Source of the DNA: Gammaproteobacteria bacterium
GTDB taxonomy: Bacteria > Pseudomonadota > Gammaproteobacteria > Steroidobacterales > Steroidobacteraceae
DNA length: 64,000 bases
NCBI GenBank assembly: GCA_016882265.1
Contig: VGVB01000001.1
Coordinates: forward strand, 162,882-226,881
Direction: 5' to 3'
A program made the translations under genes and the position numbers. Positions within the stretch are counted from its first letter, which is position 1, and each line of letters starts with the position of its first letter. Positions 63,924 through 64,000 of this stretch are shown here, piece by piece. Under the pieces are notes generated by a model. It did no database searches. It was not told where the DNA came from and worked only from the letters and a program-made list of their open reading frames with translations.

Positions 63924-64000
63924 ATGCGGAAGTCAGAGAAGGTTGGTCGGGAGCTGCAGCGCCGTCGCCTGCGGGGCGGGCGTCTGTTGCTACGCGGCGA
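63924..64000 (+). CDS. Probable HTH/transposase N-terminus, cut by window edge
   Basis: 25 codons to the end: MRKSEKVGRELQRRRLRGG, then RLLLRG. The Arg/Leu-rich helix resembles the beginning of helix-turn-helix proteins of IS630-like transposases and related recombinases. GGAG lies 5 nt before the ATG. The identity cannot be confirmed because the rest is outside. Next to the DUF1016 relic and palindrome it suggests a mobile-element border. Confidence 0.45.
   Translation, partial: MRKSEKVGRELQRRRLRGGRLLLRG

Overview
The window is GC-rich DNA from a Gram-negative bacterium, probably a proteobacterium. Evidence for this is two TonB-dependent receptors, ATGA/GTGA-coupled operons, a RegB/RegA redox two-component pair, and a PQQ enzyme with a Sec signal peptide. 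I cannot name the genus. There are no rRNA, tRNA or CRISPR loci. The content is dominated by acyl-CoA catabolism, with three toxin-antitoxin modules and several gene remnants at the seams.

Region A (1-15332, all +) is one tight operon-like run. It starts with a truncated family III CoA-transferase, then a two-part MaoC hydratase, an acyl-CoA dehydrogenase, an enoyl-CoA hydratase and another CoA-transferase. A complete acetone-carboxylase-like acxABC trio follows, then two adjacent family III CoA-transferases (one without the catalytic Asp), a MenB/BadI-like crotonase, and a Cys-less thiolase-fold protein coupled to a DUF35 Zn-ribbon protein. Together these suggest carboxylation of a ketone, CoA activation of the product, and hydrolytic or retro-aldol C-C cleavage. 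I consider this the most interesting system here.

Region B (15362-20867, mostly -) holds an AbiE-type toxin-antitoxin pair with a readable leaderless promoter/operator, a periplasmic PQQ dehydrogenase, a DUF4143 ATPase, the tail of a broken luciferase-like gene, and a GntR regulator. Region C (20980-28216, +) is a complete propionyl-CoA to succinyl-CoA module: methylmalonyl-CoA mutase, MeaB, PccB, PccA and a VOC epimerase-like protein.

Region D (28305-49293) is visibly lower in GC. A divergent promoter region at about 34150-34205 separates a leftward operon (TetR, membrane Fe-S ETF oxidoreductase, EtfA, EtfB, acyl-CoA dehydrogenase) from a rightward 15-kb operon. The rightward operon encodes an amidohydrolase, crotonase, TonB receptor, acyl-CoA synthetase, acyl-CoA dehydrogenase, two luciferase-like flavoproteins, an Fe-S dienoyl-CoA-reductase-like enzyme, a CoA-transferase, thiolase, SDR and hydratase 2. 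It reads as a self-contained uptake, activation and beta-oxidation island with its own electron-transfer chain. The substrate is not evident.

Region E (49294-64000) is accessory. It contains an internally deleted alcohol-dehydrogenase-type remnant, mazEF, an unknown protein, amidohydrolases, a small membrane protein, a lipoprotein, a luciferase-like oxidoreductase, a D-aminoacylase-like enzyme, a variant FeoB, higBA, a metal-ligand-poor amidohydrolase, regB-regA with a RegA-type palindrome downstream, and a TonB receptor carrying a CPNHM copper-type motif. It ends with a DUF1016/YhcG remnant and the first codons of a probable HTH/transposase gene cut by the window edge.
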